NCBI GenBank assembly: GCA_949948825.1
Contig: CATLIJ010000101.1
Span: 1-8,231 of the forward strand
Source of the DNA: an uncultured Clostridiaceae bacterium
GTDB taxonomy: Bacteria; Bacillota; Clostridia; Lachnospirales; Lachnospiraceae
Direction of reading: 5' to 3'
DNA length: 8,231 nucleotides
Under the pieces are notes generated by a model. It was not told where the DNA came from, made no database searches, and worked only from the letters and a program-made list of their open reading frames with translations. A program made the position numbers and the translations under genes. This document shows, in pieces, positions 1-5,963 of the stretch. How positions within the stretch are numbered: the first letter of the stretch is position 1; each line of letters opens with the position of its first letter.

Positions 1-945
1 GTTCTCGGAAGTTACCTTCAGGTTGTTAACTGTATGCTCAAGTCTGTTCTGAGCAGCACCGAGCTTAGCACGGTAGCTGGAAACAGCATTGATAGCAGCA
101 CTGATGGTATCAATAGCAGCATTAGCAACAACGGTGCTGCTTCCGGAAATATCCATGGTATGCAACAATGCAGATGCCAAAGTACTCTTGCCATTAATTT
201 GAGTTCCCTTAAACAGATTCTCTGTTGTCTGGAATGCATTAGCATTTACTGTACCACTTGCATTGAGGTAAGCGCCACTGGTCGTGCTAGCAGCCTGAAG
301 AGTAACTGTCACTGTTGTACTACCCAGCTTATACGTAATATCTACACCGCTAGTGTTAGCAGCAACTGCAGTAGTCGGCAAATTCTGAGCCGCACGATCT
401 CTGTCAATACCCAGCTTAGCATCCCAAACAGCTGCCTGGATACCGCTGACGGTCATAGCCTGACTGTTTACCACGATTGTTTCAGCGGAGCTGGGACCAA
501 TCTGGAAAGTCATCTTACCAGCACTTCCGGTATTAGCCAGAGGCTTAATGCCGTTGAAGTCTGTGTTGTTAGCGATACGGTCGATTTCCTTCAACAGCTC
601 GGAAACCTCGCTCTGCAGGTTGCCTCTTGCTACGGTGTTGTAGGTACCGTTAGCAGACTGGGAAGCCAGAGTGGTAAGACGCTGTAACATGGAGTGAACC
701 TCTGTCAAAGCACCTTCAGCAGTCTGAATCAGTCCGATAGCATCCTGTGCGTTCTTTGCAGCCTGGTTGAGGCCGTTGATCTGAGATCTCATGCTCTCGG
801 AAATAGCCAGACCTGCTGCATCATCACCTGCACGGTTGATCTTATAACCAGAAGACAATTTCTCCAGGTTCTTGTTCAATCCGCTCTGGTTTGTGCCTAA
901 ATTTCTGTAAGAGTTAATCGCAGCTATGTTGTGTTGAATAATCAT
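1..945 (-). CDS. fliC: Flagellin, C-terminus cut by window edge
   Basis: This gene encodes the flagellar filament subunit, secreted through the flagellar export apparatus and polymerised outside the cell. The visible 315 codons begin MIIQHNIAAINSYRNLGTNQ, a classic flagellin D0 start, followed by NLEKLSSGYKINRAGDDAAG (about residues 26-45) and the D1 coiled region with LQRLTTLASQSANG. Residues of about 140-255 form a short, Ser/Thr/Ala-rich variable region. The C-terminal D1 helix resumes before RLEHTVNNLKVTSEN at the left edge, so roughly the last 40-50 residues, including the C-terminal D0 helix, lie outside. The ATG at 945 is preceded by AGGAGG (954-959) with 8 bases of spacing. It has its own long leader with two hairpins and is probably transcribed separately from the MATE gene upstream. 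Whether it is the main or an accessory flagellin cannot be told from this window. Confidence 0.97.
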   Translation of the reverse strand, partial: MIIQHNIAAINSYRNLGTNQSGLNKNLEKLSSGYKINRAGDDAAGLAISESMRSQINGLNQAAKNAQDAIGLIQTAEGALTEVHSMLQRLTTLASQSANGTYNTVARGNLQSEVSELLKEIDRIANNTDFNGIKPLANTGSAGKMTFQIGPSSAETIVVNSQAMTVSGIQAAVWDAKLGIDRDRAAQNLPTTAVAANTSGVDITYKLGSTTVTVTLQAASTTSGAYLNASGTVNANAFQTTENLFKGTQINGKSTLASALLHTMDISGSSTVVANAAIDTISAAINAVSSYRAKLGAAQNRLEHTVNNLKVTSEN

Positions 946-1001
946 AAAAACATCCTCCTATTCCATGATCGCTGCTCTCAGGAACCTCCCTGTCCCCAAG
1001 A

Positions 1002-1073
1002 TCTCTTCCCGTATGGGCCCTTATACGAAAGAGACGGCAAGGTTCGCGCTGTCCGAAACCGAACCCGCTTGCC
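1002..1073 (-). promoter_or_regulatory. Double stem-loop in the flagellin mRNA leader
   Basis: Two hairpins sit back to back in the flagellin leader. The first in transcript order pairs 1060-1073 with 1036-1046: 6 bp (GGTTCG/CGAACC) plus 5 bp (GGCAA/TTGCC), separated by a 3-base bulge, around a 13-base loop. The second pairs 1023-1034 with 1002-1014: 5 bp (CGTAT/ATACG) plus 6 bp (TCTCTT/AAGAGA), across a small internal loop, around an 8-base loop. The first stem would begin almost at the mRNA 5' end if the candidate -10 at 1082-1092 is used, which is a typical position for an RNA-stabilising 5' structure. Downstream, the leader holds GGA-containing segments (AGGGA, ATGGA and the Shine-Dalgarno). 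These would fit CsrA control, which is known for flagellin in Bacillus, but no CsrA or FliW gene is visible here. Confidence 0.6.
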
Positions 1074-1081
1074 CTACACCA

Positions 1082-1092
1082 TTTATATCGTC
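1082..1092 (-). promoter_or_regulatory. Candidate flagellin promoter -10 region
   Basis: Read on the minus strand, this stretch contains GACGATATAAA. GACGATAT differs by one base from the SigD/sigma-28 -10 element GCCGATAT used for flagellin in Firmicutes, and the overlapping TATAAA could instead serve sigma-A. The expected TAAA -35 tetramer at 14-16 bases upstream is not well matched, and a sigma-A -35 (TTATTG with an 18-base spacer) is also weak. The position gives a leader of about 130 bases whose first structure would be the hairpin at 1036-1073. The sigma factor assignment is uncertain. Confidence 0.4.
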
Positions 1093-1160
1093 GCTTTTCT
1101 AAAAACAATAAGTATCTTTTTTTATTTTTCCAAAACTTTTTGTTCTATTATGGAAGAGCC

Positions 1161-2522
1161 TTAAGAGGCATTTTCCCTCCGAAGCTTCCCAAGCTCCTTC
1201 AGGACTCCTGCCACCACTCCTGTAGCCAGCACAAAGGTAAGGAGATCTGCAATGGGCTGTGCCATCTGGACTCCCAAAATGCCAAATACATGAGGAAAGA
1301 CAAGCAGGGCGGGAATGAGAAACAGTCCCTGTCTTCCCATAGCAACCAGAGAAGCCCTGAAGCCATAACCTATGGACTGGGTCAGCATATTGACCATAAT
1401 CACCCACGCCTGGAAGGGCATGGTGAGAAGCTGAAGCCGCAGGGCCAGAGTGCCAATCTCAATCACCCGCAGATCTTCCCTCCGGAACAGGGTCAGAATC
1501 GGCCTGCTGAAAACAAAAGCCACGATCCCAAAGACCGTCAGCATGGTTACTGCCACCTTGACGCAGAACCAGTAAGCCTCCAGAACCCGGTCATACCGCC
1601 TTGCCCCAAAGTTAAAGCCGCACACCGGCTGGAATCCCTGGCCAAACCCAATCAGGCTGGAATTAATGAACATCATAAACCGAGTCACTATGGACATAGC
1701 AGCAATGGCTGCGTCTTCATAAGGAGCTGCCGCAAAGTTCAGCACAACCGCCGCCACGCTGGCAAGTCCCTGCCGGCACAAAGACGGCAGCCCTGCATGG
1801 ATAATGTCCCCATATATCCTTAAGGTAGGCCGGAACCGGGAGATCTGAATCTTAATGCAGTCCCCATGAGAATTGCATTGGTAGAGCAATATGCCAAAGC
1901 TGATCATCTGGCTGACCATGGTAGCCACCGCTGCCCCGGAGATGCCCATTCCTGCCCCAAAAATCAGAATCGGGTCCAGAATCATATTCAAAATGCCCCC
2001 GGTTGTGATTCCCACCATGGCCAGCATGGCATTCCCCTGGGCGCGCAGAATATTGTTCATCACAAAGGAGCACATCATAAAAGGAGCTGCAATCAGGATA
2101 TATCTGGCGTAATCCTGGGCATAGGGGGCAATGGTTTTGGTGGCTCCCAAAAAAAAGACCATTTGCTCTGAAAACAGCATCCCAAATACCATAAATCCAA
2201 TTCCAATGATCCCTGCCGTAAAAAATCCGGTAGCAGCCAGAATGCTGGCCCTCTCCTCCTCCTGATTCCCCAGAGAACGGGAAATATTGTTGCCGCTGCC
2301 CATTCCCAGCATAAATCCCACTGCCTGAATCATGGCCATGGCAGAAAAGATCACCCCTACGGCCCCGGAGGCACTGGTTCCGATCTGACTGACAAAAAAG
2401 GTGTCTGCCATATTGTAAATGGAAGTCACCAGCATACTGATGATGGTTGGGATTGCCAGCCTCGGAATCAGGCGGTTCACCGGCGTCTCGGTCATCTGCC
2501 TGAATTTTTCTTCCTTTGTCAT
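1161..2522 (-). CDS. MATE family efflux transporter
   Basis: This is a 453-residue multidrug and toxin extrusion protein of the inner membrane, expected to have 12 transmembrane helices and to export a cationic drug or metabolite by Na+ or H+ antiport. The family is shown by TPVNRLIPRLAIPTIISMLV at the N-terminus, NMADTFFV with Asp40, ILRAQGNAMLAM (about 158-169), LDPILIFGAGMGISGAA (about 182-198) and IGFGQGFQPVCGFNFGARRY (about 291-310). Its length is normal. I chose the ATG at 2522, served by GGAGAGG at 2526-2532. A GTG start at 2534 would add four residues, but its own upstream Shine-Dalgarno is poorer. The gene is monocistronic as far as can be seen, with a palindromic element ending about 40 bases upstream. 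No clear intrinsic terminator follows it. It resembles the MepA-like branch, but the substrate cannot be inferred. Confidence 0.93.
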   Translation of the reverse strand: MTKEEKFRQMTETPVNRLIPRLAIPTIISMLVTSIYNMADTFFVSQIGTSASGAVGVIFSAMAMIQAVGFMLGMGSGNNISRSLGNQEEERASILAATGFFTAGIIGIGFMVFGMLFSEQMVFFLGATKTIAPYAQDYARYILIAAPFMMCSFVMNNILRAQGNAMLAMVGITTGGILNMILDPILIFGAGMGISGAAVATMVSQMISFGILLYQCNSHGDCIKIQISRFRPTLRIYGDIIHAGLPSLCRQGLASVAAVVLNFAAAPYEDAAIAAMSIVTRFMMFINSSLIGFGQGFQPVCGFNFGARRYDRVLEAYWFCVKVAVTMLTVFGIVAFVFSRPILTLFRREDLRVIEIGTLALRLQLLTMPFQAWVIMVNMLTQSIGYGFRASLVAMGRQGLFLIPALLVFPHVFGILGVQMAQPIADLLTFVLATGVVAGVLKELGKLRRENAS

Positions 2523-2563
2523 CGTCCTCTCCACAATTCAATTCCCCTTTCTCATTTTTATAC

Positions 2564-2725
2564 TTAGGAATTGTCCCGAAATAGCTTCCCATTAGTCCGC
2601 AGGATTTTCTTTTGAGAGCACTTTTCAAAAATCGGGCGCATAGCGGGTTATGTAACTGATTTTTGAGCAGTGCTGTCAGAGAAAAAGACAAGGAATATGG
2701 GAAGTTATTTCGGGACTGTTCCTTA
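2564..2725. repeat. Long imperfect palindrome, MITE-like element
   Basis: The outer arms 2564-2591 and 2698-2725 are inverted repeats matching at 24 of 28 positions, sharing the core TCCCGAAATA and the CTTCCCA end. The inner arms 2614-2633 and 2658-2677 match at 17 of 20, sharing AGCAC and CAAAAATC. The segments between them are also loosely complementary, so the whole 160 bases would fold into one long hairpin with a loop of about 24 bases. If the element is taken as running from GGAA (2567) to TTCC (2722), it is flanked on both sides by TTA in direct orientation, which could be a short target duplication. There is no coding capacity. This looks like a non-autonomous miniature inverted-repeat element or the joined ends of a deleted insertion sequence; I do not recognise the family. 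Confidence 0.6.
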
Positions 2726-2752
2726 TGTCACAAACCGCTGAAAACATGTATA

Positions 2753-2793
2753 CTTTCATCCATGCCATACTTTGGCACAAATGACCATGAAAG
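2753..2793. repeat. Nested inverted repeat upstream of MATE gene
   Basis: An outer inverted repeat CTTTCAT (2753-2759) / ATGAAAG (2787-2793) encloses an inner one, TGCCA (2763-2767) / TGGCA (2773-2777) with a 5-base centre. The two dyads are not exactly concentric. The inner 15-base dyad has the size of a regulator half-site pair, so it could be an operator for the MATE gene, but this is inference only. The start codon is about 230 bases away, with the palindromic element in between. Confidence 0.35.
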
Positions 2794-2890
2794 ATTCTTT
2801 TCTGCCTGAAAACAATCAGCTCCCCGGCACATATCGCCCATCCACACGCCATTCCAGTACCGTAACCGTTCAGCATGTTACTATATACAC

Positions 2891-2938
2891 AAAAAGGGAT
2901 TCTGCAGCAGAAACCATTGGATTCCGCTGCAAAAACCC
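2891..2938 (-). terminator. Rho-independent terminator of the nfnAB unit
   Basis: Reading from 2938 leftwards, GGG-T-TTTT-GCAGC-G-GAA pairs with TTT-C-T-GCTGC-AGAA-T-CCC. This gives a stem of about 16 pairs, with G-T wobbles and one T-T mismatch, around a loop of about 8 bases. A run of five T (positions 2895-2891) follows directly. It begins 26 bases after the nfnB stop codon, the expected place for the end of the thyX-like/nfnA/nfnB transcript. Confidence 0.85.
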
Positions 2939-2964
2939 TGCTCTTATTTTATAATCATTGCTCC

Positions 2965-4350
2965 TTACTTTCCGCTAAGATACTCATGAATCCCTTTCGC
3001 CCCATTTTTCCCTGCCTCCATGGCAAGAATCACAGTGGCAGCTCCAGTGACAGCATCTCCTCCTGCAAACACTCCCGGGCGGGAGGTCTGGCCATTATTA
3101 GCCTCCGCCACAATACATTTGCGGCGGTTTACTTCCAATCCCTTTGTGGTGGAGGAAATAAGGGGGTTGGGTGAGGTTCCCAGGGACATAATAACGGTAT
3201 CTACTTCTATAGTATAATCAGAACCAGGAATCTCCACTGGCCGGCGACGGCCGGATTCATCCGGCTCTCCCAGCTCCATCTTCCGCACCGTCATACCTGT
3301 GACCCAGCCTTTGTCATCCGTAAGGATTTCCACCGGATTGGTGAGAAGGTGAAACTCCACTCCCTCCTCCTTGGCATGGTGAATCTCCTCCACCCGGGCT
3401 GGCAGCTCTGCCTCACTGCGGCGGTACACCACATAGACGGTAGCGCCCAGCCTCAAAGCGGTTCTGGCCGCATCCATGGCCACATTTCCGCCACCCACTA
3501 CTGCCACCTTTTTCCCGGCTGCAATGGGCGTGTCATAATCCTCCCGGAATGCCTTCATCAGATTGCTTCGGGTCAGATATTCATTGGCAGAAAACACTCC
3601 GTTGGCATTTTCTCCCGGAATGCCCATAAACTTTGGAAGGCCTGCGCCAGAGCCAATAAACACTGCCTCATATCCTTCCTCCTCCATCAATTCGTCAATG
3701 GTAACGGATTTTCCAATTATCACATCTGTCTCAATGGTCACTCCCAGCTTTTTTACATTCTCGATCTCCGTGCGGACCACAGTCTCCTTGGGAAGACGGA
3801 ACTCCGGAATCCCGTAGGTCAGCACTCCTCCCGGCTCATGGAGCGCCTCAAAGATTGTCACATCATATCCTAACTTGGCCAGATCTCCGGCACAGGTAAG
3901 CCCTGCAGGGCCGGAGCCCACCACAGCCACCTTTTTTCCAAGCTTCTCTTTTGCTGCTTTTGGAACAAATCCATGCTCCCTGGACCAGTCTGCCACGAAC
4001 CGCTCCAGCTTTCCGATGGAAACCGGCTCTCCCTTGATTCCCCGGATGCACTGACCCTCGCACTGGGTCTCCTGGGGACACACTCTCCCGCACACAGCCG
4101 GCAGGGCAGACGCCTCGGCAATCACATTGGCAGCAGCCTCAAAGTCTCCCTCCTCCACCTTTTTGATAAATTCCGGAATGTGAATGGACACTGGACAGCC
4201 GCCCATGCACCTGGCATTTTTGCACTTCAGACAGCGGGACGCCTCGGCTCTGGCCTCCTCCTCATTATATCCATAGCAGACCTCTTCAAAGTTAGCTGCC
4301 CTGACCTTGGGCTCCTGCTCCCGCACTGGTATTTTCTTCAACATATCCAT
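2965..4350 (-). CDS. nfnB: NfnB-type large subunit of NADH-dependent ferredoxin:NADP+ oxidoreductase (GltD-like)
   Basis: This 461-residue cytoplasmic flavoprotein belongs to the glutamate synthase small subunit family, often labelled gltA/gltD. Next to nfnA it is best read as the large subunit of NfnAB. That complex uses flavin-based bifurcation to couple NADPH oxidation to reduction of NAD+ and ferredoxin, or the reverse. The N-terminal domain has two cysteine sets for [4Fe-4S] clusters: Cys40, 43, 48, 52 and Cys87, 91, 97, 101. FAD is bound through VAVVGSGPAG (141-150) and the C-terminal FAGGDAVTGAATV. NADP(H) is bound through VAVVGGGNVA (about 282-291). The ATG at 4350 is preceded by AAGGAGG (4360-4366) with 9 bases of spacing, overlapping the nfnA stop; a GTG at 4374 is less likely. 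There is no glutamate synthase large subunit beside it, which argues against a GltBD role. A strong terminator follows. Confidence 0.92.
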   Translation of the reverse strand: MDMLKKIPVREQEPKVRAANFEEVCYGYNEEEARAEASRCLKCKNARCMGGCPVSIHIPEFIKKVEEGDFEAAANVIAEASALPAVCGRVCPQETQCEGQCIRGIKGEPVSIGKLERFVADWSREHGFVPKAAKEKLGKKVAVVGSGPAGLTCAGDLAKLGYDVTIFEALHEPGGVLTYGIPEFRLPKETVVRTEIENVKKLGVTIETDVIIGKSVTIDELMEEEGYEAVFIGSGAGLPKFMGIPGENANGVFSANEYLTRSNLMKAFREDYDTPIAAGKKVAVVGGGNVAMDAARTALRLGATVYVVYRRSEAELPARVEEIHHAKEEGVEFHLLTNPVEILTDDKGWVTGMTVRKMELGEPDESGRRRPVEIPGSDYTIEVDTVIMSLGTSPNPLISSTTKGLEVNRRKCIVAEANNGQTSRPGVFAGGDAVTGAATVILAMEAGKNGAKGIHEYLSGK

Positions 4351-4364
4351 AATCCTTCTCCTCC

Positions 4365-5246
4365 TTAACCACACAGGCCGCAGCCGCCGTGGTGAGTATC
4401 CCCTTCTGTAAGTCTCAACATGGCGCGGCCTTCCTCTGTCTTATAGATCTGCTGCCGTTTCATGGCCTCGTCAAAATCTACCAGATGACCGTCAAACTCC
4501 GGTCCGTCCACACAGGCAAATTTTACCTGGTCTCCCACAGTCAGACGGCATGCGCCGCACATGCCGGTACCGTCCACCATAACCGGATTCATGCTGACAA
4601 TGGTGGGAAGGCCCAGCTCTTTTGTGAGAAGACACACAAATTTCATCATAATCACCGGCCCGATGGCAACACAGATATCATACTGCTTTTTCTGATTTTC
4701 CACCAAATCCCGGATCACCTCTGTCACCATGCCTTTTCTTCCATAAGAACCATCATCTGTAGTTATGTAAAGGTTCCCTGCCACTTCCTTCATCTCTGAT
4801 TCTAAAATGAGCAGATCCTTTGTCTTGGCTCCCACAATGACATCTGCCTCAATGCCATGCTCCCGCATCCACTTGACCTGCGGATACACCGGCGCGGTTC
4901 CCACACCGCCTGCCACAAAAAGATATCTTCTCTTCTTTACCTGCTCCAAATCCTCTTTCACAAAATCAGAGGGATTTCCCAAAGGCCCGACAAAATCCTG
5001 GAAACTGTCTCCTTCCTTTAAATCTGCCATCCGTTTGGTGGATGCCCCCACAATCTGGAACACAATGGACACAGTTCCCTCCTGCCGGTCAAAATCGCAG
5101 ATGGTCAGGGGAATCCGCTCCCCCCGCTCATCTATTTTCACAATCACAAACTCCCCAGGCTGGCAGGACCTGGCCACTCTGGGCGCTTTTACATCCATCA
5201 AAAATATCTTTTCCGCCAGCTTTACGGCTTTTAAAATCTTGTACAT
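4365..5246 (-). CDS. nfnA: NfnA-type small subunit, FAD/NAD-binding [2Fe-2S] protein (PyrK-like)
   Basis: This 293-residue ferredoxin reductase-like subunit is related to PyrK and SudB. It should bind NAD(H) and FAD and pass electrons through a [2Fe-2S] cluster to NfnB. Residues 1-100 form the flavin-binding barrel (RIPLTICDFD at 44-53, GPLGNP at 87-92). The nucleotide-binding domain starts at RRYLFVAGGVGTAPVYPQVK (106-125). The C-terminal motif DGTGMCGACRL with FACVDGPEFDGHLVDF places Asp225, Cys230, Cys233 and Cys245 as cluster ligands. This Asp plus three Cys pattern is known for NfnA. The protein ends in HHGGCGLCG, which has an extra CxxC (Cys289, Cys292). The ATG at 5246 lies one base after the upstream stop and has AGGAGG at 5253-5258 inside the preceding gene, so translation is coupled. 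Its partner nfnB begins 14 bases downstream. Confidence 0.92.
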   Translation of the reverse strand: MYKILKAVKLAEKIFLMDVKAPRVARSCQPGEFVIVKIDERGERIPLTICDFDRQEGTVSIVFQIVGASTKRMADLKEGDSFQDFVGPLGNPSDFVKEDLEQVKKRRYLFVAGGVGTAPVYPQVKWMREHGIEADVIVGAKTKDLLILESEMKEVAGNLYITTDDGSYGRKGMVTEVIRDLVENQKKQYDICVAIGPVIMMKFVCLLTKELGLPTIVSMNPVMVDGTGMCGACRLTVGDQVKFACVDGPEFDGHLVDFDEAMKRQQIYKTEEGRAMLRLTEGDTHHGGCGLCG

Positions 5247-5247
5247 A

Positions 5248-5874
5248 CTATTCCTCCTCCTTTGCCAGAATCAGTTCTCTCCCATAGGGCAGATTCCTGA
5301 CCCAATCGCAAAACACATGCCACTCCTCCAATTTATGACTTCTTCTGGCATAATAAATATTCATCAGGGTTTCATAGTTCAGAGAACAGGTGCGCATCTG
5401 ATTGTAGCTGGAAGGCAGAAGCTGAATCAGATCATACCAGTCCTCCCTGCTTTTTGTCTCCAGATACTTAAGGCGGATCTCCTCCAGCCGCCCCACTACT
5501 GTCTCCATAAAAGCCCGCGTTTCCGGCGTCATCCGGTCGCAGCTGAAATCCTCCATGTCAAAAGCCTTCCGGTGAATCCGATGCATGGTGGAGGTGGAAT
5601 TGGCCACCGTAGCCACCTTATAGGTATCATACTCCTTCCACCAGTATAAAGGCGCTGTGATATCCACAGACACAAAAATCTGGCGGATAAATTTCCGATG
5701 GTCGCTGCCTGCCCTGCACAGCCGCACTGCAAGCTCCAAATCCTTTGGACCCAGCACAAAATTCCCCTCTTCATCATAGCTGCTGTCCATCCGGTCCCAG
5801 CTGTTCATAGGATTTCTGGCTCCCCGCATTGCATTTTCAAAATTCATCACACTGGTACGCTCTAGTCGGATCAT
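5248..5874 (-). CDS. ThyX-like fold protein lacking the thymidylate synthase signature
   Basis: This 208-residue soluble protein resembles flavin-dependent thymidylate synthase (ThyX) over most of its length. The segment FIRQIFVSVDITAPLYWWKE (62-81) lines up with the ThyX strand before its signature. LPSSYNQ (153-159) with LNYETLMNIYYARRSHKLEE (166-185) and EW lines up with the ThyX C-terminal region (LP...N.R.L.NF..LR....AQWE). The catalytic RHRxxSxxxxSxR signature is absent: at that place the protein reads DTYKVATVANSTSTMH (83-98). It is therefore probably not a thymidylate synthase, though it may still bind flavin or a nucleotide. It is the first gene of a unit with nfnA, whose start is one base after its stop. 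A perfect sigma-A promoter lies 53-81 bases upstream of the start. The ATG at 5874 has only a distant AAAGGA ribosome site. The function is unknown and the family assignment rests on comparison from memory. Confidence 0.65.
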   Translation of the reverse strand: MIRLERTSVMNFENAMRGARNPMNSWDRMDSSYDEEGNFVLGPKDLELAVRLCRAGSDHRKFIRQIFVSVDITAPLYWWKEYDTYKVATVANSTSTMHRIHRKAFDMEDFSCDRMTPETRAFMETVVGRLEEIRLKYLETKSREDWYDLIQLLPSSYNQMRTCSLNYETLMNIYYARRSHKLEEWHVFCDWVRNLPYGRELILAKEEE

Positions 5875-5895
5875 ACTCTGTCAGGTTCCTTTCAC

Positions 5896-5913
5896 GCCCC
5901 CTTTTCCAGGGGC
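5896..5913 (-). promoter_or_regulatory. Short GC-rich hairpin in the leader of the ThyX-like/nfnAB mRNA
   Basis: GCCCC and GGGGC form a 5-bp stem around an A-rich loop of 8 bases, a few bases downstream of the expected transcription start. No T-run follows, so it is not a terminator for the upstream acetyltransferase gene. It could stabilise the 5' end of the mRNA. Confidence 0.4.
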
Positions 5914-5926
5914 TGACGTTCTCTTT

Positions 5927-5955
5927 ATTATAGCGAAACACGAGGGGGATGTCAA
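5927..5955 (-). promoter_or_regulatory. Consensus sigma-A promoter of the ThyX-like/nfnAB unit
   Basis: On the minus strand TTGACA (5955-5950) is followed after exactly 17 bases by TATAAT (5932-5927). Both hexamers match the vegetative consensus perfectly. Transcription should start near 5920, about 45 bases upstream of the ThyX-like start codon. The -35 lies only 8 bases beyond the stop codon of the upstream acetyltransferase gene, so the two are separate units. A perfect promoter suggests strong constitutive expression unless an unseen operator intervenes. Confidence 0.85.
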
Positions 5956-5963
5956 TTCTTTAC

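Larger units (their letters stand above)
2535..2964. other. 430-base intergenic region without a gene
   Basis: Between nfnB and the MATE gene I see no convincing coding sequence. A 66-codon minus-strand reading frame (2676-2876) has no family resemblance and runs through the palindromic element. The region holds, from right to left, the nfnB terminator (2891-2938), a nested inverted repeat (2753-2793) and a long imperfect palindrome (2564-2725). The MATE promoter should also lie here. The only -10-like hexamer well placed for it is TATAAA at 2557-2562 (minus strand), which has no good -35. Confidence 0.7.

Noticed and set aside
34..687. A 217-codon plus-strand frame across the flagellin gene
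   Set aside because: The minus strand encodes an unmistakable flagellin over the same bases; the Ser/Cys-rich antisense product is an artefact.
1852..2691. A 279-codon minus-strand frame overlapping the start of the MATE gene
   Set aside because: It is a frame-shifted shadow of the MATE gene; its residues show no family pattern and it runs through the palindromic element.
2753..2793. Considered the nested inverted repeat as a second intrinsic terminator for nfnB
   Set aside because: No T-run follows on the minus strand, and a much better terminator is already present at 2891-2938.
2676..2876. A 66-codon minus-strand frame between nfnB and the MATE gene
   Set aside because: It has no Shine-Dalgarno of note and no similarity I can name, and its end lies in the palindromic element.
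3349..3873. A 174-codon plus-strand frame within nfnB
   Set aside because: It is antisense to a gene with full motif support and has no ribosome site or known domain.
4807..5649. A 280-codon plus-strand open frame antisense to nfnA and the ThyX-like gene
   Set aside because: It runs opposite two well-supported minus-strand genes, has no recognisable domain, and follows from the codon usage of those genes.
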